A stretch of DNA of 64,000 nucleotides. Source: JBEBSD01 sp040394475 (lineage in GTDB: Bacteria > Bacteroidota > Bacteroidia > Cytophagales > Spirosomataceae). The notes beneath the pieces were generated by a model. It ran no database searches and was not told where the DNA came from. It saw only the letters and a program-made list of their open reading frames with translations. Positions 44,327 through 53,013 of this stretch are shown in pieces; position 1 is the stretch's first letter, and every line of letters starts with the position of its first letter. Both the position numbers and the translations under genes were made by a program. The DNA lies in assembly GCA_040394475.1 (NCBI GenBank), contig JBEBSD010000003.1, forward strand, positions 104,923 to 168,922. Direction: 5' to 3'.

Positions 44327-44398
44327 TACTAAACATTTTTAAAACGACCCAAAAAGGGGCTTCAACGAAGCATTATCTCACAAAAACGCTACTCAAAA

Positions 44399-44860
44399 AT
44401 GAAAAGATCAATGATGCTGATGTTCGCTGCTATCCTGCTGTATGCCTGCGGACAAAAAACAGCGAACAAGGACGAACCCGCTGCGGGCATAGCGAAAAAG
44501 GAAGTCTCTGACTACGATCCTAAACGGGGAGAGGGAAAGTTTGACAATGTGGAGGTAGGGGAAAAGCTGGATGCCGCGATGGCTGAAAGCGGCAAAAAGA
44601 TATTTGAACTCAAATGTTCCAGCTGTCACAAGCTGACCGATGAACGATTGGTTGGGCCGGGCTGGAAAGGAGTCAGTACCAAACACCGGCCGGAGTGGCT
44701 GATGAATTTTGTGACCAACCCGGATGTCATGATCGATAAAGACCCGGAATTACAGGCGCAGCTGGAGTTGTGCCTGGTACGGATGCCGGATCAAAACCTG
44801 AGTGATGACGATGCCCGGCATGTGCTGGAATTTATGCGTCAGAATGATGGGGTTCAGTAG
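44399..44860 (+). CDS. Monohaem cytochrome c lipoprotein of the nos cluster
   Basis: This 153-residue lipoprotein (lipobox LYAC, Cys16-17) has one class I haem site: CSSCHKLTDERLVGPGWKGV near residue 78, with a probable Met ligand in LVRMPDQNLSDDDA. It is the first gene of the operon and precedes nosZ. Clade II nos clusters commonly carry such cytochromes; it probably delivers electrons to the CuA site of NosZ. Confidence 0.9.
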   Translation: MKRSMMLMFAAILLYACGQKTANKDEPAAGIAKKEVSDYDPKRGEGKFDNVEVGEKLDAAMAESGKKIFELKCSSCHKLTDERLVGPGWKGVSTKHRPEWLMNFVTNPDVMIDKDPELQAQLELCLVRMPDQNLSDDDARHVLEFMRQNDGVQ

Positions 44861-45062
44861 TTGGTGGAGGTCGGGGAACGGCTGTCGGAGGTCGGCTGTC
44901 GGCTATCAGAGATCGGCTATCGGAGATCAGCTTTACTGTGGACTGTGTCTTCACAGCTTTACCGTGGACTGTGTCTTCACAGTCCACTCCTGACCGATAA
45001 TGTAGATTAAGATAATATGGTCTGTGACAATATAATATGGTCTGTGGAGACACAGACCATGG
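44861..45062. repeat. Composite repeat between the nos cytochrome and nosZ
   Basis: GGCTATCGGAGATCAGC-type words fill 44880-44935. The perfect hairpin GTGGACTGTG / TCTT / CACAGTCCAC follows at 44964-44987. A second hairpin, ATGGTCTGTG / GAGA / CACAGACCAT, is at 45037-45060, only 30 bases before the nosZ start codon. The element lies inside an operon and the second hairpin is close enough to the start to affect nosZ mRNA. Confidence 0.88.
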
Positions 45063-45090
45063 AGAAAAACGAACAAACATTCTTATACAA

Positions 45091-47058
45091 ATGAAAAAGA
45101 TCACCTACCTGTTAGGTACGGCGGCGCTGTTAGGGGCGGCTGTATCCTGTAAACCCAAGAGCGCAGACAATGCGGTAAGCGGAGATGCTGCCGGTAAAAC
45201 GTATGTGGCGCCCGGCAGTTACGACGAATTCTATAATTTTGTTTCCGGAGGATTCAGCGGGCAGCTGTCGGTATACGGACTCCCATCGGGACGGCTTTTC
45301 CGGGTAATTCCGGTTTTCTCCCTGGACCCGGAAAAGGGTTGGGGGTTCAGTGAGGAAACCAAACCGATGCTGAATACCTCGCACGGCACGGTTCCCTGGG
45401 ACGATCTGCACCACGTGCAGCTTTCAAAAACGAATGGCGAGAACGATGGCCGCTGGGTATTTGTAAATGGTAATAATACCCCCCGCCTGGCGCGGATCGA
45501 TCTCACTACTTTCCGCACGGCGGAAATCCTCGAATTACCCAACAGCGGCGGGAACCACTCATCACCGTTCATTACTGAAAATACCGAGTATGTAGTGGCC
45601 GGGACCCGCTTCAGCGTACCGATGGACACCGATAACGGGGATGTGCCGATCAATACCTATAAAAAGAACTTTAAGGGTACCATCAGCTTTGTAAGTGTGG
45701 ATCAGCGTAACGGCAATATGGACATTGCCTTCCAGATCGAAACACCCGGTGTAAACTTCGATCTCAGCCGCGCCGGTAAAGGTCCGTCACACGGATGGTT
45801 TTTCTTTTCTACCTACAATACCGAGCTGGCCAGCACGCTTCTGGAAGTCCATGCCTCCAAAAACGATAAGGATTTCGTGATGGCCGTCAACTGGAAAAAG
45901 GCGGAAGAATACCTGAAAGCCGGAAAAGGCAAAAAACTGAAGGTACGCTATGCGCATAATAAATACAGCGACGAAACGCACACTGCCGCGTCCGAAATTA
46001 AAAATGAAGTCATCGTGCTGGACGCGAGGGAGTTGAAAGACATCTGTTACTTTATTCCTTGTCCCAAATCACCGCATGGAATCGATGTCGACCCGTCAGG
46101 GGAATACATGGTCAGCAGCGGTAAGCTGGCGGCGCTGATTCCGGTGTTCTCCTTCAGTAAAATGATTAAAGCGATTGATGACAAGGCATTTGAAGGAGAG
46201 TTCGGGGGCATTCCCGTGATCCGATACGAGGCGGCGCTCCACGGAGAAGTGGAAAAACCGGGGCTGGGCCCGCTGCACACCGAATTTGACGATCGTGGAA
46301 ATGCCTATACGACCATGTTTGTCTCGTCAGAAGTAGTGAAATGGAACCTGAAGGACCTGACCGTAATTGATCGTCAGCCTACCTATTATTCCCCGGGACA
46401 TCTGATGGTGCCGGGCGGAGATTCTAAAAAACCGGATGGAAAGTACGTGGTTGCGTATAACAAAATCACGAAAGATCGCTTCCTGCCGACAGGACCGGAG
46501 CTGGCGCACAGTGCACAGCTATTTGATATCTCGGGAGAAAAGATGAAGCTGATCCTGGATTTTCCGACGATTGGGGAACCGCATTATGCACAGGCTATAA
46601 AGGCAGATAAAATCAAGGAACAGTCCCTGAAAATATTCAGACTGGAGGAGAACAAACATCCTTACTTCACTGCCGGTGAAGCGCAGACCAAAGTGGTACG
46701 CGACAAGAATAAAGTTCATGTGTATATGACGACCATCCGTTCCCACCTGACCCCTGACAATATTGAAGGAATCCGCATGGGAGACGAGGTCTATTTCCAT
46801 GTGACCAACCTGGAGCAGGACTGGGATATCCCGCATGGCTTTGCCGTGAAAGGGGCTAATAACGGGGAACTGCTGGTGATGCCCGGAGAAACTCAGACTT
46901 TGAAGTGGGTACCGGACCGGACCGGCATTTTCCCGATCTATTGTACCGATTTCTGTAGTGCGCTTCATCAGGAAATGTCGGGGTATGTACGGGTGTCGCC
47001 TGCCGGAAGTAATGTCCCCCTTACCGGAAGTACCGGTACGGATCTCCCACTGGAGTAA
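45091..47058 (+). CDS. nosZ: Nitrous oxide reductase, clade II
   Basis: This 655-residue copper enzyme reduces N2O to N2 in the periplasm. It has a Sec signal with a possible lipobox (AAVSC) rather than a Tat signal, as in clade II. All seven CuZ His candidates are visible: DDLHHVQ (two) near 105, GGNHSSPF, SPHGIDVD, PLHTEFDD, PGHLMVPG and GEPHYAQ. The CuA site is YCTDFCSALHQEMSG near 617-630 in the C-terminal cupredoxin domain. The start was placed at MKKITYLLG, since the upstream 18 codons read through the repeat hairpin. Confidence 0.97.
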   Translation: MKKITYLLGTAALLGAAVSCKPKSADNAVSGDAAGKTYVAPGSYDEFYNFVSGGFSGQLSVYGLPSGRLFRVIPVFSLDPEKGWGFSEETKPMLNTSHGTVPWDDLHHVQLSKTNGENDGRWVFVNGNNTPRLARIDLTTFRTAEILELPNSGGNHSSPFITENTEYVVAGTRFSVPMDTDNGDVPINTYKKNFKGTISFVSVDQRNGNMDIAFQIETPGVNFDLSRAGKGPSHGWFFFSTYNTELASTLLEVHASKNDKDFVMAVNWKKAEEYLKAGKGKKLKVRYAHNKYSDETHTAASEIKNEVIVLDARELKDICYFIPCPKSPHGIDVDPSGEYMVSSGKLAALIPVFSFSKMIKAIDDKAFEGEFGGIPVIRYEAALHGEVEKPGLGPLHTEFDDRGNAYTTMFVSSEVVKWNLKDLTVIDRQPTYYSPGHLMVPGGDSKKPDGKYVVAYNKITKDRFLPTGPELAHSAQLFDISGEKMKLILDFPTIGEPHYAQAIKADKIKEQSLKIFRLEENKHPYFTAGEAQTKVVRDKNKVHVYMTTIRSHLTPDNIEGIRMGDEVYFHVTNLEQDWDIPHGFAVKGANNGELLVMPGETQTLKWVPDRTGIFPIYCTDFCSALHQEMSGYVRVSPAGSNVPLTGSTGTDLPLE

Positions 47059-47151
47059 GCATTGAGGGCAGTCCGGCCGGCCGCCAGGTCGGAGACAGGG
47101 ATTACGCTGCCGGATGGACTGCCCGGCTTTTTAACAACAAACACCACAAGT

Positions 47152-48225
47152 ATGAAAAATAATGGCATGCGGGGGATTCACAGGATGCTGCTTATTCTAT
47201 GCGGCATGGCCCTGTTCCTGGTCAATTACTTTCCGATCTGGCGGATCGAGCTGGATGCGCCCCAATATCCTGAAGGGCTGGAGCTGCTGATTTTCAGCAA
47301 GGGATTGGCCGGAGATGTAGCGATTATCAACGGGCTTAACCATTATATCGGTATGAAAACACTTCACACAGAGGATTTTATGGAATTTACGGTATTGCCT
47401 TATCTCATCGTATTTTTCGCACTTGCCTTTATAGCGGCAGGCGCCTGGGGTAAACGGGCGGGCGGCTATTCGGTGGTGGCATTATTTATTGTCTTTGGCG
47501 TCCTGGCCATGGTCGACTTCTGGAAATGGGAGTACGACTACGGACATAATCTTGACCCTGCTGCCGCCATTAAAGTGCCGGGGATGGCGTACCAGCCTCC
47601 GCTCATCGGGTTTAAGCAGCTGCTGAACTTCGGGGCCTTTTCCATTCCGGCCTCCGGAGGCTGGATTTTTATAGCAGCCGGTGTTATTGCAGTGGCGTGC
47701 ATGGGGTACGAGTGGTGGGACAACAGAAAAGAGGTGAAGCCGGCGGGAGTGTTGCGATCCGTGCTTTTCCTGGCTGCGGCCGGAGGGAGCCTGCTGCTTT
47801 TTCAGTCCTGCGGCGCCGGCGGTCCTGAAGCCATCCGGATCGGGATGGACGACTGCGCGCACTGTAAAATGACCATCAGCGATAAGCGCTTCGGCTGCGA
47901 GCTGGTGACCCGGAAGGGCCGGGCCTATAAATTCGACGATGTCAGCTGCATGGCGGCCTTTCCGGGGGAACAGACCGTCCGCCGGAAGGAGGTGAAGGAG
48001 TTTTACCTTCCCGATTTTGCCGGCGACGGCGAACTGACTCCTGTCAGGGAAATGCTGCTGCTCCAAAGTGAGGCGCTCCGGAGTCCGATGGGCGGGAATA
48101 CCGCAGCCTTTAAGCTGCAGGCAGACCTCGAAAATGCGTTGGCGGAATTTTCGGGGGCAACCGTTTTATGGGACGATCTTTATAAAGATAACCCCGAAAC
48201 CCGTCACGGGCATCCTCATGAGTAA
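47152..48225 (+). CDS. nosL: Membrane protein fused to NosL copper chaperone domain
   Basis: This 357-residue protein joins two parts. Residues 1-215 have four or five transmembrane helices and a distinctive loop, PQYPEGLELLIFS...GLNHYIGM. Residues 220-357 are a NosL domain with a lipobox-like FQSC and the Cu site DDCAHCKMTI, followed by the FDDVSCMAAF signature. NosL delivers Cu(I) to NosZ and is usually a separate lipoprotein. The N-terminal part resembles stand-alone nos-cluster membrane proteins as I remember them, but I cannot name the family. The start at 47152 was preferred to a TTG at 47062. It overlaps nosD by 8 bases. Confidence 0.85.
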   Translation: MKNNGMRGIHRMLLILCGMALFLVNYFPIWRIELDAPQYPEGLELLIFSKGLAGDVAIINGLNHYIGMKTLHTEDFMEFTVLPYLIVFFALAFIAAGAWGKRAGGYSVVALFIVFGVLAMVDFWKWEYDYGHNLDPAAAIKVPGMAYQPPLIGFKQLLNFGAFSIPASGGWIFIAAGVIAVACMGYEWWDNRKEVKPAGVLRSVLFLAAAGGSLLLFQSCGAGGPEAIRIGMDDCAHCKMTISDKRFGCELVTRKGRAYKFDDVSCMAAFPGEQTVRRKEVKEFYLPDFAGDGELTPVREMLLLQSEALRSPMGGNTAAFKLQADLENALAEFSGATVLWDDLYKDNPETRHGHPHE

Positions 48226-49477
48226 TCACCTGCGAGCTGCCGCCATTTTCCTGTGCTGCGGACTGCTCGTCTCCGTAATTGGAAGAGACGCAGCGGCCGG
48301 AACGATCCGGGTAGGGAAGACGCAGCCTGTGAAATCTGTGCTGCAGGCCGTTGAAATGGCGATGGAAAATGATACCATCCTCGTTGAGGAAGGGATATAC
48401 CGGGAAGGTACGATTACCATTACCAAACCTCTTGTCCTGAAAGGAATCGGCCGTCCGGTGCTGGATGGTGAGAAAAAAAGTGAAATCCTGGCTGTGAAAG
48501 CATCGCGTGTGACGATACAGGGCTTCCTGATCAAAGGATCTGGGCAATCGTCGATGCAGGATATCGCCGGAATCAAGGTTTATCAGGTCCGTGATGTGAC
48601 CATCAGTGATAATATCCTGGATGATAATTTCTTCGGGATTTATTTACAGCGGGCCGTCCGCTGTACCCTTACGCATAACCGGTTGCGGGCCTATGCGGTC
48701 GCAGAACAGGCCATCGGCAACGGAATCCACAGCTGGAAAAGCGACAGTCTGCGGATTGAAGACAATTACATCGAAGGCCATCGTGATGGTATTTACCTCG
48801 AATTTACCACCTGTACGGAAGTCGATCGGAATACGAGCCATCAGAACCTGCGGTACGGGCTTCACTTTATGTTTGCCCATCACAACAATTATACCGGTAA
48901 CACCTTCAGCAACAACGGTGCGGGAGTAGCCGTGATGTATACCAATCATGTTAATATGAAGAAGAATGTGTTTAAAGACAACTGGGGGGATTCGGCCTAT
49001 GGGCTCCTGTTGAAGGAGATTTCCGACAGTCATATCGAAGAAAACGTGTTTGCGGGCAATACAACGGCCATCCTCATGGAAGGAGCCTCCCGTGTCCGGA
49101 TCGATGGTAACCAGTTCGACGCCAACGGATGGGCCCTGAAGATACAGGCGAGCTGTATGGACAACACAGTGGAAAGGAATAATTTCACGGGCAATACCTT
49201 TGATGTGGCCACTAACAGTACCCTGGTGCTGAACCGTTTTAACGGGAATTATTGGGATAAATACGAAGGGTACGACCTTAACAAGGACAAGGTGGGGGAT
49301 GTGCCTTACCGCCCGGTGAGTTTGTTTTCAATGATCGTGGAAAAATACCCGCCGGCCATGATTTTGTTCAGAAGCTTTATGGTCTCGTTGCTGGACCGGA
49401 CGGAGCGGATGATCCCCGGTCTTACCCCGGAGCGCCTGAAAGATGATTTCCCCGCCATGAAACCCCTGAAATTATGA
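48218..49477 (+). CDS. nosD: NosD, periplasmic beta-helix maturation protein
   Basis: This 419-residue periplasmic protein has a signal peptide (RAAAIFLCCGLLVSVIG) and CASH-type right-handed beta-helix repeats. Examples are DVTISDNILDDNFFGIYLQ, LRIEDNYIEGHRDGIYLE and NNTFSNNGAGVAV-like turns. It ends in the NosD-type tail NGNYWDKYEGYDLNKDKVGDVPY. With NosF and NosY it is needed to build the Cu4S CuZ centre. The start at 48218 overlaps the nosL stop by 8 bases and its own stop overlaps nosF by 4. Confidence 0.94.
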   Translation: MSNHLRAAAIFLCCGLLVSVIGRDAAAGTIRVGKTQPVKSVLQAVEMAMENDTILVEEGIYREGTITITKPLVLKGIGRPVLDGEKKSEILAVKASRVTIQGFLIKGSGQSSMQDIAGIKVYQVRDVTISDNILDDNFFGIYLQRAVRCTLTHNRLRAYAVAEQAIGNGIHSWKSDSLRIEDNYIEGHRDGIYLEFTTCTEVDRNTSHQNLRYGLHFMFAHHNNYTGNTFSNNGAGVAVMYTNHVNMKKNVFKDNWGDSAYGLLLKEISDSHIEENVFAGNTTAILMEGASRVRIDGNQFDANGWALKIQASCMDNTVERNNFTGNTFDVATNSTLVLNRFNGNYWDKYEGYDLNKDKVGDVPYRPVSLFSMIVEKYPPAMILFRSFMVSLLDRTERMIPGLTPERLKDDFPAMKPLKL

Positions 49478-50202
49478 TTAGTGCCAGCCATCTATGCAAG
49501 CAGTTCGGTAAGCTTAAAGTACTTAACGACATTTCTTTTACCTGTAACGGCGGCGAATGCATCGCCTTGATCGGTCCGAACGGGAGCGGCAAAACGACCC
49601 TGATCAAAGCGATTCTGGGGATGGTCATTCCCGACAGCGGGACGATCGTCTTTAACGGGAAAAGTATCGCCAACGACTGGTGTTACCGGAGCCATATCGG
49701 GTACATGCCGCAAATAGGACGATATCCGGAAAATATGACCATCGGCCAGGTGCTGGATATGATGAACGATATCCGGAAAGCGCCGGACCTGAAATCGGAT
49801 ACGGATCTCATCGAAGCATTTGAAATCCGTAAGCTGCTGGACAAACGGATGGGCACCTTGTCAGGAGGCACCCGTCAGAAAGTAAGCGCCTGTCTGGCTT
49901 TTATGTTTGGCGCCGGCGTCCTGATCCTTGACGAACCTTCGGCGGGCCTGGATCCGGTAGCCTCGGAGATGCTGAAGGAGAAAATCCGGAAAGAAAAGGA
50001 AAATGATAAGCTGATCATTATTACTTCCCATATCCTGAGCGAAATGGATGACCTGGTCACGGAGGTGATGTATATGCAGGAAGGCGATCTGCGCTTTCAT
50101 AAAAGCCTGGAAAGCCTGCGGAACGATACCGGGGAACAAAAGCTCTCCAAAGCCATTGCGCGGGTGATGCAGCGGACGGGGGAGGGAGTGGCCGCGACAT
50201 GA
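49474..50202 (+). CDS. nosF: NosF ABC transporter ATP-binding protein
   Basis: This 242-residue ABC ATPase has Walker A GPNGSGKTT near residue 36, a Q-loop in YMPQIGRYP, signature LSGGTRQK near 130, Walker B VLILDEPSAGLDP near 152 and the switch His in ITSHILSE. It pairs with NosY to supply sulfur or another factor for CuZ assembly with NosD. Its ATG overlaps the nosD stop (ATGA), indicating coupling. Confidence 0.94.
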   Translation: MISASHLCKQFGKLKVLNDISFTCNGGECIALIGPNGSGKTTLIKAILGMVIPDSGTIVFNGKSIANDWCYRSHIGYMPQIGRYPENMTIGQVLDMMNDIRKAPDLKSDTDLIEAFEIRKLLDKRMGTLSGGTRQKVSACLAFMFGAGVLILDEPSAGLDPVASEMLKEKIRKEKENDKLIIITSHILSEMDDLVTEVMYMQEGDLRFHKSLESLRNDTGEQKLSKAIARVMQRTGEGVAAT

Positions 50203-50205
50203 GGG

Positions 50206-50330
50206 GTTGCTGTCGGAAATCAGCTATCGGCCGTCGGAGATCGGCTTTACCGTGGACTGTGTCAGGTCACCCTTCGGGGCTGAGACAAACGTTGAAAAAA
50301 GAAGCTGTGTCAATCTGTGTAATCTGTGGT
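50206..50330. repeat. Repeat remnant between nosF and nosY
   Basis: GTCGGAAATCAGCTATCGGCCGTC-type words (50212-50245) are followed by ACCGTGGACTGTGTC, the left arm of the hairpin family, which then breaks off. AATCTGTGTAATCTGTGG at about 50312-50330 is another short-word repeat that runs up to the nosY start. The order of the two families is the same as upstream of nosZ. Confidence 0.8.
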
Positions 50331-50337
50331 GAAGAAA

Positions 50338-51105
50338 ATGAATAAAATGATCAAATATATCGTTGCGGATATTCTCCGGAGCAAGATTGTCATCGTCTAT
50401 ACGTTGTGCTTGCTGGCTGTTTCGTTTACCGTATTCAATATTGAAGACAATCCGTCCAAAGGAATTCTCAGCCTGTTGAATATCATCCTGTTTGTGGTGC
50501 CTCTGGTCAGCATCGTCTTTTCCGCCATTTACATTTACAACAGCAGCGAGTTCATTGAATTGCTGGTAAGCCAGCCGCTTAAACGGAAGGCCATCTGGCT
50601 CAGTATGTTTACAGGACTGGCTGTTTCGGTGAGCTTGGCATTTGTGCTGGGCACCGGAATTCCTGTTCTCTTCTATGCTTTTTCCGTAACGGGCCTGATC
50701 ATGCTGGTCTGCGGCGTGCTGCTATCCGTCGTGTTTGTTGCTATTGCCCTGCTGGCTACGGTCAAAATACGGGATAAGGCCCGCGGCATCGGTACCGCAA
50801 TTTTACTTTGGCTATACTTTGCCATGCTTTTTGACACGTTATTGCTGTTTTTGCTCTTCCAGTTTTCCGACTACCCGATCGAAAAGGCGATCGTAGGCCT
50901 TACCGCGCTGAACCCCATTGACCTGAGCCGCGTGCTTATCCTGCTGCGGATCGACGTATCTGCTATGATGGGCTACACCGGAGCCATTTTCAGGGACTTT
51001 TTTGGCACCGCAACAGGAATGTTCCTCGCATTGGGCGCCCTGATGCTATGGATCGTATTGCCGGTCGCCTTATCGGTGTTTCAGTTTAAACATAAAGATT
51101 TATAA
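50338..51105 (+). CDS. nosY: NosY ABC transporter permease
   Basis: This 255-residue ABC-2-type permease has six transmembrane helices and short loops. The start at 50338 (NKMIKYIVADILRSK) was preferred to GTG codons at 50326 and 50329. Features include NSSEFIELLVSQPLKRKAIW near 75, typical of the NosY coupling region, and VLILLRIDVSAMMGYTGA near 200. It forms the membrane channel for NosF. Confidence 0.9.
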   Translation: MNKMIKYIVADILRSKIVIVYTLCLLAVSFTVFNIEDNPSKGILSLLNIILFVVPLVSIVFSAIYIYNSSEFIELLVSQPLKRKAIWLSMFTGLAVSVSLAFVLGTGIPVLFYAFSVTGLIMLVCGVLLSVVFVAIALLATVKIRDKARGIGTAILLWLYFAMLFDTLLLFLLFQFSDYPIEKAIVGLTALNPIDLSRVLILLRIDVSAMMGYTGAIFRDFFGTATGMFLALGALMLWIVLPVALSVFQFKHKDL

Positions 51106-51220
51106 CGCGTTCCGGGCGCACCGGCTGTCCCGTTACAGGCAAGTCTGACGGCCATTTCCGGATTCTGCAGCAATGACAAACCAATTGCTTTTTTAACTGT
51201 TTATATAAATTCAAATAACG

Positions 51221-52168
51221 ATGGAGACGCTCAATGTAACGCTCATAGAACCCCGGCTGAAACATGCCACTATTTTCAACCGTTTTGATGCACTGCAGGC
51301 CGGAGAGGCTTTTATAATTTTCAACGATCATGACCCGCGTCCGCTTTATTACCAGTTGCTGGGAGAACGCGGGAATACGTTTACCTGGGATTACCTGGAA
51401 GAAGGACCGGAATACTGGCAGGTGAAAATCGCAAAAAGAGGATCGGCAGCGAATGAGGAGACGGTCGGGGAGATTGCTTTGAAAGATTTCCGGAAGGCCG
51501 GGGCGTTTAAAAAACTTGGAATTGATTTCTGCTGCGGGGGCAAAAAGACTCTGAAGGAGGCCATCCGGGCTGCCGGAATTACGGAGGAACAACTGGAAGA
51601 CGCCCTCGAGAAAAGCGGACAAGCGCCCGTCCAGGGACGTGCCCCTGATTTTGCAGCCTGGAGTCCCGGCTTTATGGCGGATTATATTGTCAACCAGCAC
51701 CATCATTACGTGCGTGAGAACGGGCCGTTAATCGAAGGATTGGCCGACAAGGTGGCTAACCGTCACGGACAGCAGCACCCCGAGCTAATCGAATTGGCTT
51801 ATGGGGTGAAAATCCTGATGAACGAGCTGTACAGCCATTTAACAAAGGAAGAAAAAGTAGTCTTCCCGGCCATCAGGCAATTGGAGGCGCTCAGGACTGC
51901 CGGCGGAAGTAAAGACCGTGTAGACGCCGCTCCCCTGATTCAGGTGATGGAAACAGAACACGAGGCGGCCAGTGCAGAACTACGGAACTTCCGTAAGCTC
52001 ACGAAAGATTATGCGTTGCCGGCCGATGCCTGTAATTCCTATACCTACCTGTTTGAGAAACTCGGGGAATTTGAGGACGATCTGTTTACCCACATTCACC
52101 TGGAAAACAACGTCCTGTTCCCCAAAGCCTTGAAAATCCAGGAGAAGTTAAGCAGCAGCGATGTGTAA
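51221..52168 (+). CDS. Ric-type di-iron protein with N-terminal DUF2249 domain
   Basis: This 315-residue protein joins a DUF2249 domain (residues 1-75, TIFNRFDALQAGEAFIIFNDHDPRPLYYQ), a ScdA_N-type segment (LGIDFCCGGKKTLKEA near 105) and a hemerythrin-like domain. The last has HHHYVREN near 165, HGQQHPEL near 187, HLTKEEKVVFP, METEHEAAS and HIHLENNVLFP near 296. The His/Glu set for two irons is complete. It is longer than the Ric protein at 20 kb. It follows nosY and precedes a DUF2249 protein, suggesting a second NO-repair unit tied to the nos cluster. Confidence 0.92.
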   Translation: METLNVTLIEPRLKHATIFNRFDALQAGEAFIIFNDHDPRPLYYQLLGERGNTFTWDYLEEGPEYWQVKIAKRGSAANEETVGEIALKDFRKAGAFKKLGIDFCCGGKKTLKEAIRAAGITEEQLEDALEKSGQAPVQGRAPDFAAWSPGFMADYIVNQHHHYVRENGPLIEGLADKVANRHGQQHPELIELAYGVKILMNELYSHLTKEEKVVFPAIRQLEALRTAGGSKDRVDAAPLIQVMETEHEAASAELRNFRKLTKDYALPADACNSYTYLFEKLGEFEDDLFTHIHLENNVLFPKALKIQEKLSSSDV

Positions 52169-52186
52169 CCCTAACCGATCGACGCC

Positions 52187-53008
52187 ATGATCACCATCAC
52201 CGGGCAGACCAGGATCTCGGAAATCATCAAAGCCAATAAGGATAGTATTGAGGTGATCGCCGCTATGGCCAAACCGCTCGAAAAGCTCAGGAATCCGCTG
52301 TTGCGCCGGTTGATGGCGCCGAGGGTTACGCTTGCAGAGGCGGCTGCTATCGGGGGGTGTGACCTGGAGGCGTTGCAGCGGGCATTGCAACCGCTTGGAT
52401 TCCGGATCGAAGCGGCGGCAGTTGCGGATGAGGTCAGGGAAGGAGTGCCCAAATGGCTGCAGGCGGTGCCTCCCGATAAAATCCTCACCTTCGATGTCCG
52501 GCCGCTTATGAGCAGGGGGGAAGATCCGCTGAAGGCTATTGTCGCGAAGTTCAGGGAGCGGAAGGACGGGGAAGTATTGTGCATCGTCAATTCGTTTGTT
52601 CCGTATCCGTTGATTAACCTGTTTGCGAAGGAATCGCTTACCTACACCCATACACTGGCCCCGGATGAATATCATACCTGGTTTTTGAAACGGTACCGGC
52701 CGGATCAAGCCGCGGTGAAGGCGCACGAAAAAATCATTATGGAAAAGGAAAAATCGTTTGGTAAGGTGCTGGCTGCGTTCCCGGAAATACAGGTGCGGCG
52801 TATCGATGTCCGGCACCTGGAGATGCCGCTTCCGATGCAGACCATCCTGGAAGCGCTGGATGAACTTCCGGCCGGCCATGTGTTGTATGTATACCATAAA
52901 AAAGTGCCGGTTTATTTGTTGGAGGAATTAGCAGACAAGCGGTTTACTTCCCATATCCTGGAGCTTTCAGAGGGCGAGGTGCGATTGTTGATTTATGCTA
53001 ACCGGTAG
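52187..53008 (+). CDS. DUF1858/DUF2249 protein
   Basis: This 273-residue protein has an N-terminal DUF1858 domain (about 1-65: ITGQTRISEIIKANKDSIEVIAAM) and two DUF2249-like domains. The first is at about 100-165 (LTFDVRPLMSRGEDPLKAIVAKFRERK) and the second at about 205-270 (RRIDVRHLEMPLPMQTILEALDELP). The function of the domains is unknown; DUF2249 is common in denitrification clusters. It starts 18 bases after the Ric-like gene and ends 5 bases before the NnrS-like gene. Confidence 0.85.
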   Translation: MITITGQTRISEIIKANKDSIEVIAAMAKPLEKLRNPLLRRLMAPRVTLAEAAAIGGCDLEALQRALQPLGFRIEAAAVADEVREGVPKWLQAVPPDKILTFDVRPLMSRGEDPLKAIVAKFRERKDGEVLCIVNSFVPYPLINLFAKESLTYTHTLAPDEYHTWFLKRYRPDQAAVKAHEKIIMEKEKSFGKVLAAFPEIQVRRIDVRHLEMPLPMQTILEALDELPAGHVLYVYHKKVPVYLLEELADKRFTSHILELSEGEVRLLIYANR

Positions 53009-53013
53009 TCGGA

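Larger units (their letters stand above)
44092..44398. other. Divergent promoter region of the Crp/Fnr gene and the nos operon
   Basis: This 307-base gap contains no gene. It holds a TGAT-N4-ATCA palindrome, a TTATGCGT-AC-ACGCATAA palindrome and a Bacteroidota -7 box, each listed separately. Confidence 0.75.
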
